From NCBI GenBank assembly GCA_021785115.1, contig JAJYGO010000220.1:1-7937 (forward strand): DNA of 7,937 nt, written 5' to 3'. This DNA is from Chloroflexota bacterium. Lineage in GTDB: Bacteria > Chloroflexota > Limnocylindria > Limnocylindrales > CSP1-4. Positions 6,223 to 7,937 of the stretch are shown in pieces. How positions within the stretch are numbered: the first letter of the stretch is position 1; the number at the start of each line of letters is the position of its first letter. The notes under the pieces were generated by a model. That model had not been told where the DNA came from. It saw nothing but the letters and a program-made list of their open reading frames with translations, and searched no databases. A program made the translations under genes and the position numbers.

Positions 6223-6720
6223 TCAGGGGACGACAACGATCGCCCCCTTCATCCCCGCCTCGTAGTGGCCGGGCGCATGGCAGGCGAAGGCGAATGGCCC
6301 GGGCCCCGTGAATGCGTAGGTGAGCGACTTCGTCGCCATCATCCCGATGTCCGCGATCTCGGGAGTGCCTGCTTTGTCGGCAGCGACGTCGGCCGCCGGA
6401 CCGACCATGAACTCGTGCGAAATCGGCCCCATTGTCGTGACCTCGAATGTAATCGTCTCGCCCTGCTCCACGGTCACAACGTCGGGGTAGAAGCGAAGAT
6501 CGGGGCTCGCCACGATGTGTACGACGCGGGGCGCAGAGGTCGTTCCAGGCACGAAGCCCGGCGAGCCTGGATCGAGGCCGGCGCCGACGTTCGGCGCACC
6601 CAAACCCCACGGTCCGGATAGGCCGGAGGTCGAGCCCGGTCCGGCGAGCGCGGCCGCTCCCGCCATCAGGATCGCCCCTGCGGCGATGAGGCCGATCCCC
6701 AGCCAGGCAGCGCGGCGCAC
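6223..6720 (-). CDS. Membrane-anchored cupredoxin (type 1 copper protein)
   Basis: A 165-aa plastocyanin/azurin-like protein that should bind one copper ion and carry single electrons, or bind copper, on the outer face of the membrane. A hydrophobic N-terminal segment (about 5-27) after VRR works as signal peptide or anchor, followed by a Gly/Pro-rich linker (28-60) and the cupredoxin fold (66-165). The copper ligands are all visible: His102 in SHEFMVG, then Cys147, His152 and Met157 in CHAPGHYEAGM, with the usual Cys-x4-His-x4-Met spacing. The GTG start at 6720 lies 1 nt after the upstream stop with GGGG about 7 nt ahead; longer reading frames upstream would overlap the SHOCT gene and have no signal-like start. 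The 1-nt spacing indicates one operon with the SHOCT gene. The closest functional class (sulfocyanin-like, auracyanin-like or copper-handling) cannot be decided here. Confidence 0.88.
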   Translation of the reverse strand: MRRAAWLGIGLIAAGAILMAGAAALAGPGSTSGLSGPWGLGAPNVGAGLDPGSPGFVPGTTSAPRVVHIVASPDLRFYPDVVTVEQGETITFEVTTMGPISHEFMVGPAADVAADKAGTPEIADIGMMATKSLTYAFTGPGPFAFACHAPGHYEAGMKGAIVVVP

Positions 6721-6721
6721 G

Positions 6722-6958
6722 TCAGTACCCCAGCGTCCGCTTCGCCTGCTCGAACTCCTCCTGGGTGATCTCCCCGCGCGCATAGCGCTCCCGGAGAATG
6801 TCGAGCGGCGAGGGCCGCTCGGGCTCCCTGCTCGTCCCCCCGCGGCCCACCGCACCGACGGCCCAGACGATCAGGACCACGAAGCCGACCATCACGAGCA
6901 GGCCGCCGAACATCCAGATCCACCCAAGCGCGCCCCCGGCGAACCCATATCCCATCAT
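6722..6958 (-). CDS. Small SHOCT-domain membrane protein
   Basis: A 78-aa protein starting MMGYGFAGGALGW, a start typical of small SHOCT proteins, followed by one transmembrane helix (about 14-36), a charged linker, and a C-terminal SHOCT motif (50-77) with LDILRERYARGEITQEEFEQ as its core. SHOCT is a short helical oligomerisation or interaction motif; many such small proteins occur beside metal-related and envelope genes, but no reaction is known. I chose the ATG at 6958 because GGAG lies 8 nt ahead and the protein then begins like its relatives. A GTG at 6994 and ATG at 6991 would add 12 or 11 residues. The stop is 1 nt before the cupredoxin start, so the two are probably co-translated. Confidence 0.85.
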   Translation of the reverse strand: MMGYGFAGGALGWIWMFGGLLVMVGFVVLIVWAVGAVGRGGTSREPERPSPLDILRERYARGEITQEEFEQAKRTLGY

Positions 6959-6999
6959 TCGCGTGTCTCCAAGTTCACTGGCCAAGCCCATCACCGTCG

Positions 7000-7019
7000 C
7001 CCACCAGTCTCCGGGTGGG
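7000..7019. repeat. 6-bp inverted repeat in the oxidoreductase-SHOCT gap
   Basis: CCCACC and GGTGGG enclose an 8-nt loop. There is no T-run after it on the minus strand, so it is at best a weak terminator or leader structure between the oxidoreductase and the SHOCT unit. Confidence 0.25.
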
Positions 7020-7041
7020 ACCTCAGCACTGGCGTCCGGTT

Positions 7042-7061
7042 TTCCTCAAGACTTCCTCAAG
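7042..7061. promoter_or_regulatory. Direct repeat with 11-bp period, possible response-regulator site
   Basis: TTCCTCAAG occurs at 7042-7050 and again at 7053-7061; on the minus strand this reads CTTGAGGAA-GT-CTTGAGGAA. Two direct half-sites one helical turn apart is the usual layout for OmpR/PhoB-family response regulators, including those controlling copper genes. It lies about 85-100 bp before the SHOCT start and 18 bp past the oxidoreductase stop, where an activator site for the SHOCT-cupredoxin unit would be. I see no clear -10 box between it and the gene. Confidence 0.45.
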
Positions 7062-7078
7062 CGGCTCGACTTCGGTCC

Positions 7079-7937
7079 CTACATGGTGACCCGGATCCCG
7101 GCCAACCGGCTGCCGGCGACGAGGCCCGCGTGGGCCAGCCGGCGTTCCAGCCGGCCCCCGATCCAGGAGCGCTCGAAGAGCACCTTCCCTGCGTGCCAGG
7201 AGCGCCCGGGCGCCCGGAGCACGAGCTCAGGGTCCGGCTCGGCGAAGAACTCCCCGGCGGCGAAGGCCGCGCGTCCCGCCCCGGCCTCGATCCAGCAGTA
7301 GCCCACGCCGTCGAAGGCGTCGGCGGCCTCCCGGCCGGCGAGCGAGGCGGCGATCCTGCGGGCGGCGACGAGGCCCTCCCCGTGCGCGAAGACGCCGGCC
7401 CGCGGGAGGGGCTTGCCGTTCGCGAGCGTGATGGTCGTGACGTCGCCGATCGCGTGGACGCGCTCGTGGCCGGTCTCGAGGGTCGCGCGGTCGACCGGGA
7501 TCCAGCCCGTGCCGCCGGCCAGCGGCGACTCGCGGACCACCGCCGGCGCGCGGTGCGGCGGGACGCCGGCGAGCAGGTCGTACCCGACGCGGCCGCCGTC
7601 GGCGAGGACGATCTCGCGGCTGCCCGGCTCGAAGCGCTCGACCTTCGCCCCGGGGTGGAAGCGGATCCCCCTCGCCTCGAGCAGGGCGACCACGGCCGCC
7701 CCCATCGCCGCGCCGGCGACGGGCATCGGGGCGGGCTCCGGGCTGTAGACGTCGACCTCGCTCCGGGCGCGGAGGCCGCGGCGGCGCAGCTCGTCGTCGA
7801 GCAGCAGGGCGGCCTCGTACGGCGCCGCCGGGCACTTGTACGGGAGCGCGGCGACGGCCACCACGACGCGGCCGCCCCCGAAGGCGCCGAGCGCCCCCGC
7901 GCAGGCGGCGGCCCCGTCGGGCGAGAAGAAGTCGAGC
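7079..7937 (-). CDS. FAD-dependent oxidoreductase, sulfide:quinone reductase type (C-terminal part)
   Basis: The open frame runs off the window end, so only the last 285 residues are visible (numbered from the edge). The flavoprotein family includes sulfide:quinone oxidoreductase, flavocytochrome c sulfide dehydrogenase and related NAD(P)/FAD proteins. PYKCPAAPYE (33-41, Cys35) is the conserved motif around a redox cysteine in this group. HAIGDVTTI (161-169) is the C-terminal FAD-binding motif with its Asp, followed by LPRAGVFAHGEG. GYCWIEAGAGRAAFAAGEFF (212-231, Cys214) matches the family's second conserved cysteine region. The two cysteines fit a sulfide-oxidising role, but many actinobacterial homologues are uncharacterised. 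An internal GTG at 7864 is not the start because homology continues upstream of it. It ends 18 bp before the direct repeat; whether it shares regulation with the copper-protein unit is open. Confidence 0.85.
   Translation of the reverse strand, partial: LDFFSPDGAAACAGALGAFGGGRVVVAVAALPYKCPAAPYEAALLLDDELRRRGLRARSEVDVYSPEPAPMPVAGAAMGAAVVALLEARGIRFHPGAKVERFEPGSREIVLADGGRVGYDLLAGVPPHRAPAVVRESPLAGGTGWIPVDRATLETGHERVHAIGDVTTITLANGKPLPRAGVFAHGEGLVAARRIAASLAGREAADAFDGVGYCWIEAGAGRAAFAAGEFFAEPDPELVLRAPGRSWHAGKVLFERSWIGGRLERRLAHAGLVAGSRLAGIRVTM

Overview
The window is GC-rich with strongly G/C-biased third codon positions. Every gene I can support lies on the minus strand. The protein mix fits a high-GC soil or freshwater lineage such as Actinomycetota or Chloroflexota: a zinc-ribbon membrane protein with extracellular Ig-like domains, a SHOCT protein, MntA/HepT, a DUF4143 ATPase and a short-leader start. 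No rRNA or tRNA is present, so the phylum is inference.

Read in the direction of transcription (right to left), 7937-7079 is the C-terminal part of an FAD-dependent oxidoreductase of the sulfide:quinone reductase type, cut by the window edge. After a gap of about 120 bp that carries a 9-bp direct repeat with 11-bp period comes a tight two-gene unit: a small SHOCT membrane protein (6958-6722) and a membrane-anchored blue-copper protein (6720-6223), separated by 1 nt.

From 6095 to about 3909 lies a toxin-antitoxin and accessory segment with clear decay. It holds a ribbon-helix-helix antitoxin start that loses its second helix (6095-5901), an apparently intact AAA_14/DUF4143 ATPase (5859-4627) followed by a terminator-like hairpin, an intact MntA-type nucleotidyltransferase antitoxin (4419-4111), and a HepT toxin gene. 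The hepT gene starts inside the mntA stop codon, is frameshifted within its first codons and ends before its catalytic RX4HXY region.

The hepT remnant ends next to a perfect 20-bp tandem repeat (3857-3896) that contains a plausible promoter for the next unit. That unit is an 887-codon ORF (ATG start giving 884 aa) with a cytoplasmic zinc ribbon, five membrane helices and a large cysteine-rich extracellular part (3747-1093), followed after 1 nt by a lipoprotein with a chagasin-like (I42) protease-inhibitor domain (1091-318). This pair is the least explained and most interesting part of the window. Bases 1-317 hold no gene I can support.
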